DNA of 64,000 nt from Verrucomicrobiaceae bacterium (GCA_027485995.1 JAIXPW010000017.1:1-64000), one strand, 5' to 3'. Counted from the first letter of the stretch, positions 6,991-16,009 are shown. Notes: generated by a model not told the origin, from the letters alone. Program-made: numbers and translations.

Positions 6991-9201
6991 TCAAACCACA
7001 TCCGGCTCGGTGCGGATTCGATAGCTTTCGATGGCTTTTCCCCAGGAGGAATGGAGGCCTTCAAAGGGACGCGACCAGACCGCGCGGTGCATTCCGAGAA
7101 CGGTCGGGCCGTGATAAAGTACTGAAGCCAGCTCGTCCTTCTTCAGGGCAGTGGGACCTTCCTTGAGCATCTTTTCGGCGAGTTCGGTGAGATCGAGGTC
7201 GATGTCCGCCGAATCCAGAAGCGAAACGTGGACGCCGTTCACGTAGGGATCCACCACCGCCGCAATGACCCCCTCCCGGCCTGGTGCCAGGGCCGTGAGT
7301 GCGGGATCGACTGCGGCATGCGCGTGGTCGGCGAGGTTCATCACTTCCGGAGGATTCAACTCTTCAGGAATGGCGAAGATCTTCCTCCGACGCAGTGCCG
7401 CGCCATAGCGGACACGACTTGTGTAAACCGAGAGCGGAATCGCCAGCAACATGCCGAGCAGGATCGGGCTCATCCAAAGGGCAAACGACGACCCAATATG
7501 CCTGGCCAGAGCCGTCCAGGCCAGGCCAGCGATGAAGGCCGGCCCATGGACCGCAACCGCCTCTCCCCAACCGGTGCCATCCGTCTCGCGGGTCTGGTTT
7601 CCCCAGCTCACCGAGCGACCGAGAACCATGCCCAGAATCATGAAGGTGTGGGCGATCATCACGCAGGGCGCGAGTAGCATGGAGAACATGAGTTCGAGCA
7701 TCACCCCCACCACCAGGGAAATGGCCCCACCAAAGCTGCGGCGGGTCCGACCGTGGAGGATAGCTCCGACGAGGGCGAAGATCTTCGGCATGAAGAGCAT
7801 GAAGGCGACCACGCCTGTTAGAGCGAGGGCCTGCTGGCCGGTGGTCATGAACTGGATGGCGTGCTTCCACTTCGGGATCATGCCGGTCCAGTTGAGGAGG
7901 TGGGTCTTCTCAAGCCAGTCGACCAGATGGCTTTCATAAGGAAGCTGGCTCAATCCGCTCTCCTTTCGTTCCCAGGCGAGGTAGGTTCCGAAGCCTAGGA
8001 ACAGGAACCACAACGGGCTGCCAAGGTAGGCCATGATGCCCATGAAGAGGTGGATTCTCGACGGCAGTGGAAACTTGCGCGCGAAGATCAGCCACATGTG
8101 CTGGAGGTTTCCCTGGCACCAGCGGCGGTCGCGCTTGAGGTGGTCGACGAGGGTCGGCGGGGCCTCCTCGTAGGTGCCGACGATGTCCCAGGCGAGCCAG
8201 ACCTCCCAGCCCTCGCGGACCATCAGTGCGGCCTCGACGAAGTCATGGCTGAGGATGCGGCCACCGAAGGGCTCGCGTCCGGGCAAGGCGGGGAGTTCGC
8301 AGAATTCGGAAAACGGCCGGATGCGGATGATCGCGTTGTGCCCCCAGTAGCTGCCGGCACCGAGTTGCCAGAAGTTCAGCCCCCGGATGAACAGCGGTCC
8401 GTAAAGCCGCATTGCGAACTGCTGCATGCGGGTGAACACCGAGCCGCCGCGGATCAGCTTGGGTGGGGTCTGGAGAATGCCGAGGCGCGGATAGAGTTCC
8501 ATCGTGCGGGCCATCTTCACGATGTCGCCGCCATCCATCAGGCTGTCGGCGTCGAGCACGACCATCGAATCGTAGTGCCCGCCCCAGGTGCGGACGAAAT
8601 CGCCGATGTTTCCCGCCTTGCGGTTCTCGTTCTTTCTACGACGGCGATAGTAGATGCGCCCGAAGCCATCGAGACGGCGGCAGAGATTGGTCCAGGCGAC
8701 CTCCTCCTCGATCCAGCAGTTCAGGTCGGTGGTGTCGCTGAGGATGTAGAAGTCAAAGGCCGGCAGCTGCCCGGCGGCCTCGATCGAGCGATGGATCGCC
8801 TCGACGCGGGCGCAGACCTTGACGATGTCCTCGTTGTAAACCGGCATCACCACCACGTGCCGTGCGGTGAGCGGGCCTTCTTGCCCCTTGGCGAGATCGG
8901 TGATGCAGACGGAGCGTTTCCTCCCTTTCAGCCAATCCCAGACGCCCATCATCGCGTGCATCGTGCCGAGCGCCAGCAGGCCGTTGAGCAGGAGGAAAAG
9001 GGCAAGAATCAGGATGTGGGCGTTGTTGAACCCGAGCCGCCAGAAGAGATCGGTGAGCCAGACCCCGCAAGCCACGTCGATCAGGATCACGATGCTCAGG
9101 AAGGCGATCCTCCGCAGTCCCGCCTTGAACGGGCCGCAATAGGGCTTGATGCCGGGAGGGGGGCCGTTTCCGGCACTGGTGAGGTGAGTGGATTCCATCA
9201 T
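6991..9201 (-). CDS. opgH: Glucans biosynthesis glucosyltransferase OpgH (MdoH)
   Basis: A 736-residue inner-membrane family-2 glycosyltransferase that polymerises UDP-glucose into the beta-glucan backbone of osmoregulated periplasmic glucans. Two N-terminal membrane helices (about 31-50 and 61-80) precede the catalytic domain with VMPVYNED, the metal-binding LDADS (Asp217, Asp219), SHDFVEA and the RDRRWCQGN acceptor motif; several more helices follow. It is shorter than the E. coli protein (about 850 residues), mainly through a reduced N-terminus. It overlaps the preceding small gene by ATGA and is the last gene of the opgG operon. Confidence 0.93.
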   Translation of the reverse strand: MMESTHLTSAGNGPPPGIKPYCGPFKAGLRRIAFLSIVILIDVACGVWLTDLFWRLGFNNAHILILALFLLLNGLLALGTMHAMMGVWDWLKGRKRSVCITDLAKGQEGPLTARHVVVMPVYNEDIVKVCARVEAIHRSIEAAGQLPAFDFYILSDTTDLNCWIEEEVAWTNLCRRLDGFGRIYYRRRRKNENRKAGNIGDFVRTWGGHYDSMVVLDADSLMDGGDIVKMARTMELYPRLGILQTPPKLIRGGSVFTRMQQFAMRLYGPLFIRGLNFWQLGAGSYWGHNAIIRIRPFSEFCELPALPGREPFGGRILSHDFVEAALMVREGWEVWLAWDIVGTYEEAPPTLVDHLKRDRRWCQGNLQHMWLIFARKFPLPSRIHLFMGIMAYLGSPLWFLFLGFGTYLAWERKESGLSQLPYESHLVDWLEKTHLLNWTGMIPKWKHAIQFMTTGQQALALTGVVAFMLFMPKIFALVGAILHGRTRRSFGGAISLVVGVMLELMFSMLLAPCVMIAHTFMILGMVLGRSVSWGNQTRETDGTGWGEAVAVHGPAFIAGLAWTALARHIGSSFALWMSPILLGMLLAIPLSVYTSRVRYGAALRRRKIFAIPEELNPPEVMNLADHAHAAVDPALTALAPGREGVIAAVVDPYVNGVHVSLLDSADIDLDLTELAEKMLKEGPTALKKDELASVLYHGPTVLGMHRAVWSRPFEGLHSSWGKAIESYRIRTEPDVV

Positions 9202-9803
9202 CCGAGAAGGCTACGGGGACCGAAGAAGAACCAGAGCGCCGCCAGCAGCAGCAGCAGGAAGACCCCGAACGCCATCTTTCGAAAAATCGGACGACGGTCC
9301 ATGGTGTCCCAAAGTTGGGCTGCACCAGAGCCGAGCACATTGAGTTCCAGTGGCCGGGGCGTCATGGTCATCGCTGCAAACTGCGGACCGGCGGAAAGGT
9401 AGGAACTTCGCATCGCCTCCAAAAAGGCCGGCGGCCAGGGCTCGGGAGTCAGGAAAACCGACTGGTACTGGCCCGGCATGTCGGTGAGCAGGAGCGCGAG
9501 ACGACCACGCGCCGCAAGTCGTCCGTGCTCCAGAGGCTCGGCGAGAACCTTCTTCGTCCAGGCGGCGATTTCCTTGAGCGCTTCCTCGACCGCAAGGGTT
9601 CTTGCTGGGACCTCCGGGTGCTCGGCACGGCGCTCGGAGGCGCGCCAGAGGATGCCGCGCACCAGTTCCGCCACCAGAAGGCGGTTGCGGATGCGGAGTG
9701 CGCCGAGGTAGGCCTCGACGGCGACATACGCTTCTTCCCACTCGGCGAGTTCCACCTCGCTGAGCGGGCGGAGAGCGGCTAAGGAATGACCCGGTTGGCC
9801 CAT
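9198..9803 (-). CDS. Membrane-anchored hypothetical protein between opgG and opgH
   Basis: A 201-residue protein with no family I recognise. Residues 1-180 are charged and largely helical. A single hydrophobic segment near the C-terminus (KMAFGVFLLLLLAALWFFFG) is followed by a short basic tail, so it looks tail-anchored. The start at 9803 overlaps the end of opgG by 25 bp, and the stop overlaps opgH as ATGA, so all three are translated as one coupled operon. The context suggests a role in glucan synthesis or export (inference). Confidence 0.75.
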   Translation of the reverse strand: MGQPGHSLAALRPLSEVELAEWEEAYVAVEAYLGALRIRNRLLVAELVRGILWRASERRAEHPEVPARTLAVEEALKEIAAWTKKVLAEPLEHGRLAARGRLALLLTDMPGQYQSVFLTPEPWPPAFLEAMRSSYLSAGPQFAAMTMTPRPLELNVLGSGAAQLWDTMDRRPIFRKMAFGVFLLLLLAALWFFFGPRSLLG

Positions 9804-11344
9804 GTTTCTGTTAGGTAATCTTCGCCGTGCTTCAAACACACCCGGAGCTCGATCGGTCCGACATCGGAAAGTTTGCCACCGTCCTTGGTCGGGGCGATCT
9901 GGAAGCCCGCCCGCCAGCGACCATCGGCCAGCGGTTGCACCGCCACGCCCTGGATCTTCGCTCGCTCCTTGCCGTCGCCGACGATCTCGACGACCGCATC
10001 CGGCACCGTGCCCTCCTTGAGCAGATCCGCCGCAATGCCGGAGAACTCGACCACAAAGGTCCGCTGTTCCGGCTGCCAATCGTGCAGGCCGCTGCGGGTG
10101 GCCACCACGTGACCACCGGCGTGGGCCGGGTCTTCGGAGGTGGTCCAATGCTGGCGGTAGATGAACTCCAGCCTCTGACCGGCCTGCGGGGCCTGGGCGG
10201 GCTGCCACATCGCCACCACGTTGTCCGCCGATTCATTGGTGGTCGGAATCTCCATCAACATCACATTGCCGGAGCCCCAGTCGTTGATCGGCTCGATCCA
10301 AAGCGAAGGACGGAGGTGATAAAATGCTTCACCGTCCTCATAGGCGGAGAATCGACGGTCGCGTTGCAGCAGTCCGAAGCCGGAGAGCTTGTCGGCCGCG
10401 AAGAAGCTGGATTCCAGGCGGCCGGTGTCGTTCGACAGGGGGCGCCAGATCCGCTCGCCATTGGCGGTCTGCAGCGCCAGTCCATCGGAATCATGCACCT
10501 CCGGGCGGAAGTCATCGAAGCGGCGGCGTGAGTTCTCACCGAACCAGAACATGCTCGACATCGGGGCGATCCCGAAGCGGCTCACCTGCTTTCGCGGAAA
10601 AAGCACCGCACGCACGGTCATCACGGTGTCCTCACCCGGCTGAATCACGAACGCGTAGGCACCGGTCACCGAGGGACCGTCGAGCAAGGCAAGAACCTGC
10701 ACCATGCGATCCTCCTGCTCCGGTTTCCTCAGCCAGAACTCACGGAAGCTTGGAAACTCCTCACCCTTGCCCTCAACCCCGGTGTCAATCGCCACCCCGC
10801 GCGAGGAAATGCCATAACGTTGACCCTTCCCAAGGGCCTTCCAGTAGCTCGCTCCCTGGAAGACGGCAAGTTCGTCGAAATAATCCGCCCGGTTCAGTGG
10901 CGCATGCAGCCTGAAGCCCGCGAAACCCGCGTCCAGCGGCAGATCGCCGCGCTCACCCACCAGCGGACCGTAATCGAAAAATCCCGGCGTGAACCGGATC
11001 CCCTGCATGTGGGTGGACGTGAATTCATTCAGCTTCACCGGCTCCCGAAAGTTATAGCCCGGATGGAAAAACATCGCCCGGAACGGCAGGTTCGCCTGCC
11101 CCCACAGGGCCTGGTCCTCACGGAACCGGATGTCGCGATACTGATCATACGACAACCCTTTCATCCAGCCCGGCAAGGCCTCGCGGTCGGGCGCTTGGTA
11201 AGGCTGGGCTGCCAACTCCTTGGCCCGATTCTCGATCTTTTGGAAATCGACGTCCTCGCGCAACCAGGTTTGGGCATCGAGGAATCCGCTCGACGCGACG
11301 AAACCAATCGCCGCAACGAAGGTCCGGAAGGGGTGGGGTGACAT
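9779..11344 (-). CDS. opgG: Periplasmic glucans biosynthesis protein OpgG (MdoG)
   Basis: A 521-residue secreted protein needed for making or branching osmoregulated periplasmic glucans. A signal peptide ends near SSGFLDAQT. Family blocks follow: LSYDQYRDIRF, PVKLNEF, GFAGFRLHAPLN, FQGASYWKALGKGQRYGISSRG and, late, a conserved FVVEFSG strand. The length matches E. coli OpgG (511). The start at 11344 is chosen for the signal peptide; an upstream in-frame start at 11386 adds an unconvincing leader. Confidence 0.93.
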   Translation of the reverse strand: MSPHPFRTFVAAIGFVASSGFLDAQTWLREDVDFQKIENRAKELAAQPYQAPDREALPGWMKGLSYDQYRDIRFREDQALWGQANLPFRAMFFHPGYNFREPVKLNEFTSTHMQGIRFTPGFFDYGPLVGERGDLPLDAGFAGFRLHAPLNRADYFDELAVFQGASYWKALGKGQRYGISSRGVAIDTGVEGKGEEFPSFREFWLRKPEQEDRMVQVLALLDGPSVTGAYAFVIQPGEDTVMTVRAVLFPRKQVSRFGIAPMSSMFWFGENSRRRFDDFRPEVHDSDGLALQTANGERIWRPLSNDTGRLESSFFAADKLSGFGLLQRDRRFSAYEDGEAFYHLRPSLWIEPINDWGSGNVMLMEIPTTNESADNVVAMWQPAQAPQAGQRLEFIYRQHWTTSEDPAHAGGHVVATRSGLHDWQPEQRTFVVEFSGIAADLLKEGTVPDAVVEIVGDGKERAKIQGVAVQPLADGRWRAGFQIAPTKDGGKLSDVGPIELRVCLKHGEDYLTETWANRVIP

Positions 11345-11401
11345 AGGCTGGCCCCAATCGGACGACGAACAGGCCACCACTGTCAATGCGGGACCTTGGT
11401 T

Positions 11402-12385
11402 TCAGTAGTCCCGGCGACAGAATATCCAGGCGGCCGCCCCCAGGATCACCGCCTCAAACAGAAGGGAGGTTCCGATCACATAGGACGTGGAGTTGCGGGT
11501 CAGAGCCTGGTCGAGCGTTGGATCCTCCTGCCCCTGTCCGAACAGCGCTGCAATGAACTGGCTGTTGGAAAAGCCGGTTTTGCCGCCCACGACGACCAGG
11601 CGATCCATGACATTCATGGTTTCACCGGTCTTGGGCAAACAGGCCATCGCTCCAACACTGATCCTGTGCCACTTTTCCATATCGGTCAGCGCACTGCGGC
11701 GCTCGTCCTCCGCAACCTCCAGCGCCGCGCCCGCCGGGTGCGACGCCATGTAGAGAAGCTCCTCACTCTTCTGCCCCAGCCACGCGACGAACCAGATCAG
11801 CACGCCGGCCAACACCGCCGCCAGCACGGAGCGGGTTTTCACTGAAACCAGCACCACCACCGAGTAGATGTAGCTGAACACCAGGGTCACCAGCGGCACC
11901 GCCCAGAAAATGCTCGGATTCCATGTCCCGACACGCCAGCGGATCGCCACGAACACGATCAGGCAAAACAGCCCGACCTGGACGACCACGAACAAAAGCG
12001 CTCCGACGTATTTGCAAACAAACAGGGTCAGCCGGGAGACCGGCTTTGAGAGTGGGATGCCGATCGACCCTTCCGACATGAAGTCCGGGAAAACCGGCGC
12101 ACAGGAGATCAACGCAAGCCCCACCGCCACCCATGACAACCAGAGGCCGACAATGAACTTGCTGAACAGCCCGAGATAAAACAGCTCCGAAAACTCGCTG
12201 CCGCTGCGGATGACAGGGTTCTGAAACTCAGTCACCCCAAACAGGACCGATATCCCGGTGGGGGTGAATCCGATCGAAAGATAAAGAATCGCCGCCAGTG
12301 CCGAGATCCCCAGCGTCACCCAGAACAGCACCCGAGCCCGCAGCAGCCGCAGCGAGTCCACCAGAAGTGTCATGAAAACTCTCAT
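11402..12385 (-). CDS. ABC-2 type transporter permease
   Basis: A 327-residue membrane protein with about six hydrophobic segments, beginning with a cytoplasmic N-terminus and helix VLFWVTLGISALAAILYLSI. The arrangement SEGSIGIPLSKPVSRLTLFVCKYVGALL is typical of ABC-2 permeases of the NatB/YhaP kind. It starts inside the stop codon of the ATPase gene (ATGA overlap), so the two form one exporter. Substrate is unknown. Confidence 0.8.
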   Translation of the reverse strand: MRVFMTLLVDSLRLLRARVLFWVTLGISALAAILYLSIGFTPTGISVLFGVTEFQNPVIRSGSEFSELFYLGLFSKFIVGLWLSWVAVGLALISCAPVFPDFMSEGSIGIPLSKPVSRLTLFVCKYVGALLFVVVQVGLFCLIVFVAIRWRVGTWNPSIFWAVPLVTLVFSYIYSVVVLVSVKTRSVLAAVLAGVLIWFVAWLGQKSEELLYMASHPAGAALEVAEDERRSALTDMEKWHRISVGAMACLPKTGETMNVMDRLVVVGGKTGFSNSQFIAALFGQGQEDPTLDQALTRNSTSYVIGTSLLFEAVILGAAAWIFCRRDY

Positions 12386-13305
12386 CGTGAGGCCTCCGTT
12401 CCGTCCGGGTTCACCGCACTGAGGAAAAGGTCTTCCAACGAGATCCTCGCTTCCCTCACCTCGCGGATCGAAATCTTCTCCGCCCGCAGCGCATCGATCA
12501 CCGGCTGCACCGGTCCTGCATCCTGGGCCTGGATCGAAATGCGGTCGCCCGCCACCTCCCAGCCCTCCGCGTTGAATTTCTCCCGGATCCCCGGTGGAAC
12601 CGGACCCTCGGTACGGATTTCATAATGGCGACCACGGCTGGTCAGGTCGGACACCTTGCCGCTTTCCACGATCCGGCCCTTCGCCAGGATCACCACATGG
12701 TCCGCCACCTGCTCCACCTCCGCCAACAAGTGGCTGTTCACAAAGACCGTCTTTCCCTCCGCCCGCATCGCCTCGATCAGCTTGCGGATCTCGATGCGGC
12801 CACCCGGGTCCACCCCATCGGTCGGCTCGTCGAGGAAGACCAACTCGGGATCGTTCACCAGCGCCTGCGCCAGGCCGACCCGCTGCTTCATCCCCTTCGA
12901 GTAGCTGCCCACCGGCTTGTCGCCCCAGGAAGCCATGCCCACCCGCTCCAGCAGTTCGCCGGTCCGGCGCTTGGTGATGGTGGACGAAACCTTCGACAGC
13001 CCGGCGGAAAACTCGACCACCTGCCGACCGGTCAGATACTCCGGAAACTTCGCGTGCTCCGGCAGATAGCCCACCTTGGAAAGTGTCGCGCGATGCCCGA
13101 TCGGCTGGCCCAGCAGGGTGCCACGACACTCGGTCGGCCGCAGGATCGTCAGCAGGGATTTCACCAACGTGCTCTTCCCCGCCCCGTTCGGCCCCAGCAG
13201 CCCGAACACCGAACCTGCGGGTACTTCCAGGGAAACCCCGGCCAGAGCCTCAAAGCCGCCCCGATAGATTTTCCGCAGACACTCGATCGACACCGCCATG
13301 CTCAT
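12382..13305 (-). CDS. ABC transporter ATP-binding protein (ABC-2 exporter)
   Basis: A 307-residue ATPase. Walker A is GPNGAGKST, the signature is a SKGMKQRVGLAQAL variant, and Walker B is ELVFLDEPTDGVDP followed by the switch His in FVNSHLL. The C-terminal 80 residues form the extension usual for exporter ATPases. The start at 13305 or 13299 gives a normal N-terminus; upstream codons are repeat DNA. It is coupled to the permease that follows. Confidence 0.87.
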   Translation of the reverse strand: MSMAVSIECLRKIYRGGFEALAGVSLEVPAGSVFGLLGPNGAGKSTLVKSLLTILRPTECRGTLLGQPIGHRATLSKVGYLPEHAKFPEYLTGRQVVEFSAGLSKVSSTITKRRTGELLERVGMASWGDKPVGSYSKGMKQRVGLAQALVNDPELVFLDEPTDGVDPGGRIEIRKLIEAMRAEGKTVFVNSHLLAEVEQVADHVVILAKGRIVESGKVSDLTSRGRHYEIRTEGPVPPGIREKFNAEGWEVAGDRISIQAQDAGPVQPVIDALRAEKISIREVREARISLEDLFLSAVNPDGTEASR

Positions 13306-13318
13306 GATGGAGGTTCTG

Positions 13319-13515
13319 AAGTTCCAAGTTCCAAAAGCCAAGTTCCAAAGAAGGCGAAGAAAATTCGAAATTCGAAATCTGAAATTCTAAATGAAGAATC
13401 GGCCCCAGTCTGCTTCATTCCTGCCCTTCGATGTTCAATGTTCAATGTTGAACGTTCGATGTTCGATGTTCAATGCCCCCCTTCGTCATTCGGAAATTCC
13501 TCATTCGTCATTCTC
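13319..13515. repeat. Cluster of short degenerate word-like repeats
   Basis: The gap between the ABC genes and the EEP gene is made of iterated near-copies: GTTCCAAGTTCCAAAAGCC with GTTCCAAAG (13319-13349), AAATTCGAAATTCGAAATC (13361-13390), then units of GTTCAATG/GTTCGATG (13432-13474), then CATTCGGAAATTCC and CATTCGTCATTC (13488-13513). ORFs run through it but are not credible. It may act as spacer DNA or a promoter-bearing region. Confidence 0.6.
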
Positions 13516-14376
13516 TTGAAACTCTTCCTCGCACTTCTCTTCCCAACCCTCGCCTTCGCCGAGTCCCCCGCCAAGGCACCTGTAACGATCCGCGTCGTCG
13601 CCTCCAACCTCACCTCGGGCAACCACCAGACCTACTCGCCCGACAACGGCAACCAGTCCAACCCTGAGGGAGCCGGGGCCCGCATCCTCAAGGGCCTGAA
13701 GCCCGACATCGTCCTGATCCAGGAGTTCAACACCAGCATCCCCGTCCGCCAGTGGATCAACGACACCTTCGGCCAGACCTTTGCCTTCGCCCGCGAGGAT
13801 GGCGAGGGCATCCCGAACGGCATCATCAGCCGCTTTCCCATCATCGAGTCCGGCGAGTGGGACGACTCCGGCCAGTCCAACCGCGACTTCGTCTGGGCAA
13901 AGATCCGCCTGCCCAACGAAAAGATCCTCTGGGCCATCAGTGTCCACCTCAGCGCCAAAAAGTCATCGAACCGCGAAGCCGAATCCCGCGAACTCCTCGC
14001 CTACTTCCGGACCAAGATCCCCGCCGCCGATCCGGTCGTGCTTGGCGGCGACCTCAATGCCGCCTCCGTCGCCGACGCCGTCTTCCTCCCGCTCCGCGAA
14101 ATCTTCCCCCGTCCCGCCAACCTTCCGGCCGATGCCGATGGGAACGCCAACACCAACTCTCCGCGCAACAAACCCTACGACTGGGTCCTCGCCGACGCAC
14201 AACTCCAGCCCCTCGCCGTTCCCGTCGTCATCGCCGGCAAAACCTTCCCACACGGCCTCGTCTTCGACTCCCGCACCTTCACCCCCCTCGACGACCTGAA
14301 ACCCATCCAAGCCACCGACAGCGCCGCCCCCAACATGCAGCACATGGCCGTGATCAGGGATTTCAAGATTCCGTGA
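13516..14376 (+). CDS. Secreted endonuclease/exonuclease/phosphatase (EEP) family protein
   Basis: A 286-residue protein of the EEP (DNase I-like) fold, cutting phosphodiester or phosphomonoester bonds. It starts at TTG 13516, which gives a signal peptide (KLFLALLFPTLAFA); reading further upstream would translate the repeat DNA. Catalytic-site blocks: IQEFN (Glu), GGDLNAA (Asp/Asn), PYDWVLAD, and the terminal NMQHMAVIRDF with the catalytic His. Substrate (nucleic acid, lipid or sugar phosphate) is unknown. Confidence 0.8.
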   Translation: MKLFLALLFPTLAFAESPAKAPVTIRVVASNLTSGNHQTYSPDNGNQSNPEGAGARILKGLKPDIVLIQEFNTSIPVRQWINDTFGQTFAFAREDGEGIPNGIISRFPIIESGEWDDSGQSNRDFVWAKIRLPNEKILWAISVHLSAKKSSNREAESRELLAYFRTKIPAADPVVLGGDLNAASVADAVFLPLREIFPRPANLPADADGNANTNSPRNKPYDWVLADAQLQPLAVPVVIAGKTFPHGLVFDSRTFTPLDDLKPIQATDSAAPNMQHMAVIRDFKIP

Positions 14377-14443
14377 ACCCGTTTTGCGGAGCAGAAGCCA
14401 ACCCGGACTTTCGGTCAGGTGGAGGGGCAACTCTGTGAAACAT

Positions 14444-14526
14444 GGAGAAGGGGACTGCGTCCCCTTTGCAGAAGCCCGGCGATTCGATTGCCCATCCTCT
14501 GCAAAGGGCTTGCAAAGCCCTTCTCC
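14444..14526 (-). repeat. Twin-hairpin dispersed repeat, copy 1
   Basis: 83 bp, beginning GGAGAAGGGGAC and ending AAGCCCTTCTCC. It contains two perfect short hairpins: AAGGGGACTGCGTCCCCTT and AAGGGCTTGCAAAGCCCTT. It matches the copies at 38317-38400 and 40144-40227 in reverse orientation, with the central 25 bp the least conserved. It lies between convergent genes, so it may also end transcription in both directions. Confidence 0.8.
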
Positions 14527-14611
14527 CTGTTGGGTATTCTCTGCACTCTTTGGAGTTATAACCTTTTTCACATTCCACATCTCCGGCCAGGGGCTCATGG
14601 CCAGGGAACCC

Positions 14612-14704
14612 AAGAACGTTTGAGCGCTCCAACGGGCGCAAGTGAAGAGCTTTGAGCCGAGATTGCAAAGTTGATGGCACGTTGGGGGCAGCATCCTGTT
14701 CGCC
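14612..14704 (-). other. attC-like imperfect palindrome (site 1)
   Basis: On the plus strand the left end is AAGAACGTTTGAGCGCTCC and the right end is GCAGCATCCTGTTCGCC. CCAACG/CGTTGG pair internally, GCGC/GC-GC pair next, and GAAC/GTTC pair at the ends, with mismatched bulges between. This layout (outer cores, unpaired spacers, inner arms, 93-bp span) is that of integron attC sites. It lies 38 bp after the stop of the membrane-protein gene at 14742-15083. Confidence 0.5.
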
Positions 14705-14741
14705 AGTTTTTTGTCTTTGAAGACGCAGCAATCGATACGGG

Positions 14742-15083
14742 TCATATGCCCATCCAGCCCCAAAAGGTCGTCGGCCAGATTGCTCCAAACATTCCCACCC
14801 CCGCCCCGGTTAACCAGTGCCAACTCCGTCGCCTCGTCTTCAGGGCGCCAACCAACCCACCTAACACCAACCAGCCAGGTCCGAACAGGCCCATGATGGC
14901 CCAACCAAATGGGGCTAGCGTGAGCATGCCCAGGAAATCTCTCCAGATTCGGAAGTCCACATCTGGCTCAGAACCGCGGGTGAGGACATCCAGGCCCAGA
15001 CTCAATGCCGTGAAAACGACCGTCCCGCAGACGACTCCGCAACACCATTCGTAAACAAGTCGCCTGCGCGATATCATGATCAT
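14742..15083 (-). CDS. Small membrane protein, unknown function (possible cassette gene)
   Basis: A 113-residue protein with about three hydrophobic segments (CGVVCGTVVFTALSLGL, LTLAPFGWAIMGLFGPGWLVLGGLVGAL and GAGVGMFGAIWPTTFWGW) separated by basic loops. I do not recognise a family. ATG 15083 is chosen over GTG 15092; ATG 15077 is also possible. It is flanked on both sides by attC-like palindromes, fitting a single-gene cassette. Confidence 0.6.
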   Translation of the reverse strand: MIMISRRRLVYEWCCGVVCGTVVFTALSLGLDVLTRGSEPDVDFRIWRDFLGMLTLAPFGWAIMGLFGPGWLVLGGLVGALKTRRRSWHWLTGAGVGMFGAIWPTTFWGWMGI

Positions 15084-15106
15084 ACCGGTCACAACTCAGG
15101 TATCTT

Positions 15107-15201
15107 GGCGACGTTTGATGTGCGCTCACAGGCGCGACCGAAAGGAAAATGAATTGAACCGAAACGCTTATGGGCGACTGGTGCGTCGCGGCTTGTCAGC
15201 C
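15107..15201 (-). other. attC-like imperfect palindrome (site 2)
   Basis: Plus-strand left core GGCGACGTTTGATGTGCGC and right core GCGTCGCGGCTTGTCAGCC; GGCGAC mirrors GTC-GCC. The left arm closely resembles that of site 1 (GAACGTTTGAGCGC) and the right arm that of the sites at 16592 and 17149. The right core overlaps the stop codon of the phosphatase gene, and the left core lies 24 bp upstream of the next start. Confidence 0.5.
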
Positions 15202-15891
15202 ATCTTGTTTGTTCGTGCGGCTTTGCAGCAAACCCTTCACAATCCTCCCATCCGGGGAGGCTTGGGTGTAGCTGTAATTCCCCAAATCGAGGCATGTCAA
15301 ATACTTGCCCTTCGTGATGCCGGTGTCGATGCAGATTGTGTGACCGTAGTCGGCAATACGTCCGCTCGCCTGGGACGAATGCCCACAGACGACGGTGCGC
15401 CCTGACATGTGCGCAGCGGCAGAGGACAACACCGTCCACTGCAAACGTTCAACCTCCTCTGCGCTGGGAGCAATGTGAGCACGAATTCCAGCATGAACAA
15501 AAATGAAGGAATCCGTCTCGTGAAAGTCACAACATCGATCTGCTAGAAACCGGATATGGTGTTCTGGAACACTCCTCAAGAGTTCTTCAGTAGCTCCTGG
15601 TCCATACGACGACAATGGCTCGTCACCCGATAGGCACTCCCAAACGGCGAAGGTTGAAGCGTCCCGATAGGCGTCGAGCATCATCTGATCGTGATTCCCA
15701 CGAAGAAACACCCAGTCGTATTCCTGGCTCAGCGTCGAAAGAAGTTCCAAGGTTCCTGCGACGTCTGGCCCCTTGTCAACGTAGTCGCCAAGAAACACGA
15801 CCTTGTCAGATGAAGTGGGACTCAGTTCATCAAGAAGCGCGTTCAGCGCGTGGGTGTGCCCGTGAACGTCTCCGATGGTGAGCAGGCGCAT
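15196..15891 (-). CDS. Serine/threonine-type metallophosphatase (PPP family)
   Basis: A 231-residue phosphatase with the PPP metal motifs GDVHG near the start, GDYVDKGP, RGNHD, then the later His residues in FVHAG and VCGH. Similar small bacterial enzymes dephosphorylate proteins or act as diadenosine-tetraphosphatase-like hydrolases. ATG 15891 is chosen because the fold begins there (MRLLTIGDVHG); a longer reading passes through the palindrome upstream. Its stop is inside attC-like site 2. Confidence 0.85.
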   Translation of the reverse strand: MRLLTIGDVHGHTHALNALLDELSPTSSDKVVFLGDYVDKGPDVAGTLELLSTLSQEYDWVFLRGNHDQMMLDAYRDASTFAVWECLSGDEPLSSYGPGATEELLRSVPEHHIRFLADRCCDFHETDSFIFVHAGIRAHIAPSAEEVERLQWTVLSSAAAHMSGRTVVCGHSSQASGRIADYGHTICIDTGITKGKYLTCLDLGNYSYTQASPDGRIVKGLLQSRTNKQDG

Positions 15892-15899
15892 CTTTCCTA

Positions 15900-15986
15900 G
15901 CGGACGCTTAGCTGATCGACGGCGGGGAGGGAAGCCCGAACTCAAATCAAGGCGTCGCCCGCCACTGGATGCGCCGGATTGTTTTC
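15900..15986 (-). other. attC-like imperfect palindrome (site 3)
   Basis: On the minus strand it begins AACAATCCGGCGCATCC and ends GATCAGCTAAGCGTCCGC. GGCGGG/CCCGCC pair internally. The AACAAtCCGGCGC start resembles classical attC sequence after the core. The left end is 9 bp from the phosphatase start and the right end 24 bp from the stop of the next gene. A second, diverged copy of the internal part occurs at 20914-20972. Confidence 0.5.
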
Positions 15987-16009
15987 TGTCTTCCTTCGAT
16001 TGTGCATCG

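Noticed and set aside
8050..9402. 450-codon plus-strand frame opposite opgH
   Set aside because: It is an antisense shadow of a well-conserved glycosyltransferase.
14444..14526. Twin-hairpin repeats considered as a CRISPR array
   Set aside because: Copies are single, far apart and differ in orientation; there is no regular spacer pattern and no cas gene.
14363..14788. 141-codon minus-strand frame across the twin-hairpin repeat and palindrome site 1
   Set aside because: It is a translation of repeat and palindrome DNA; such readings are spurious.
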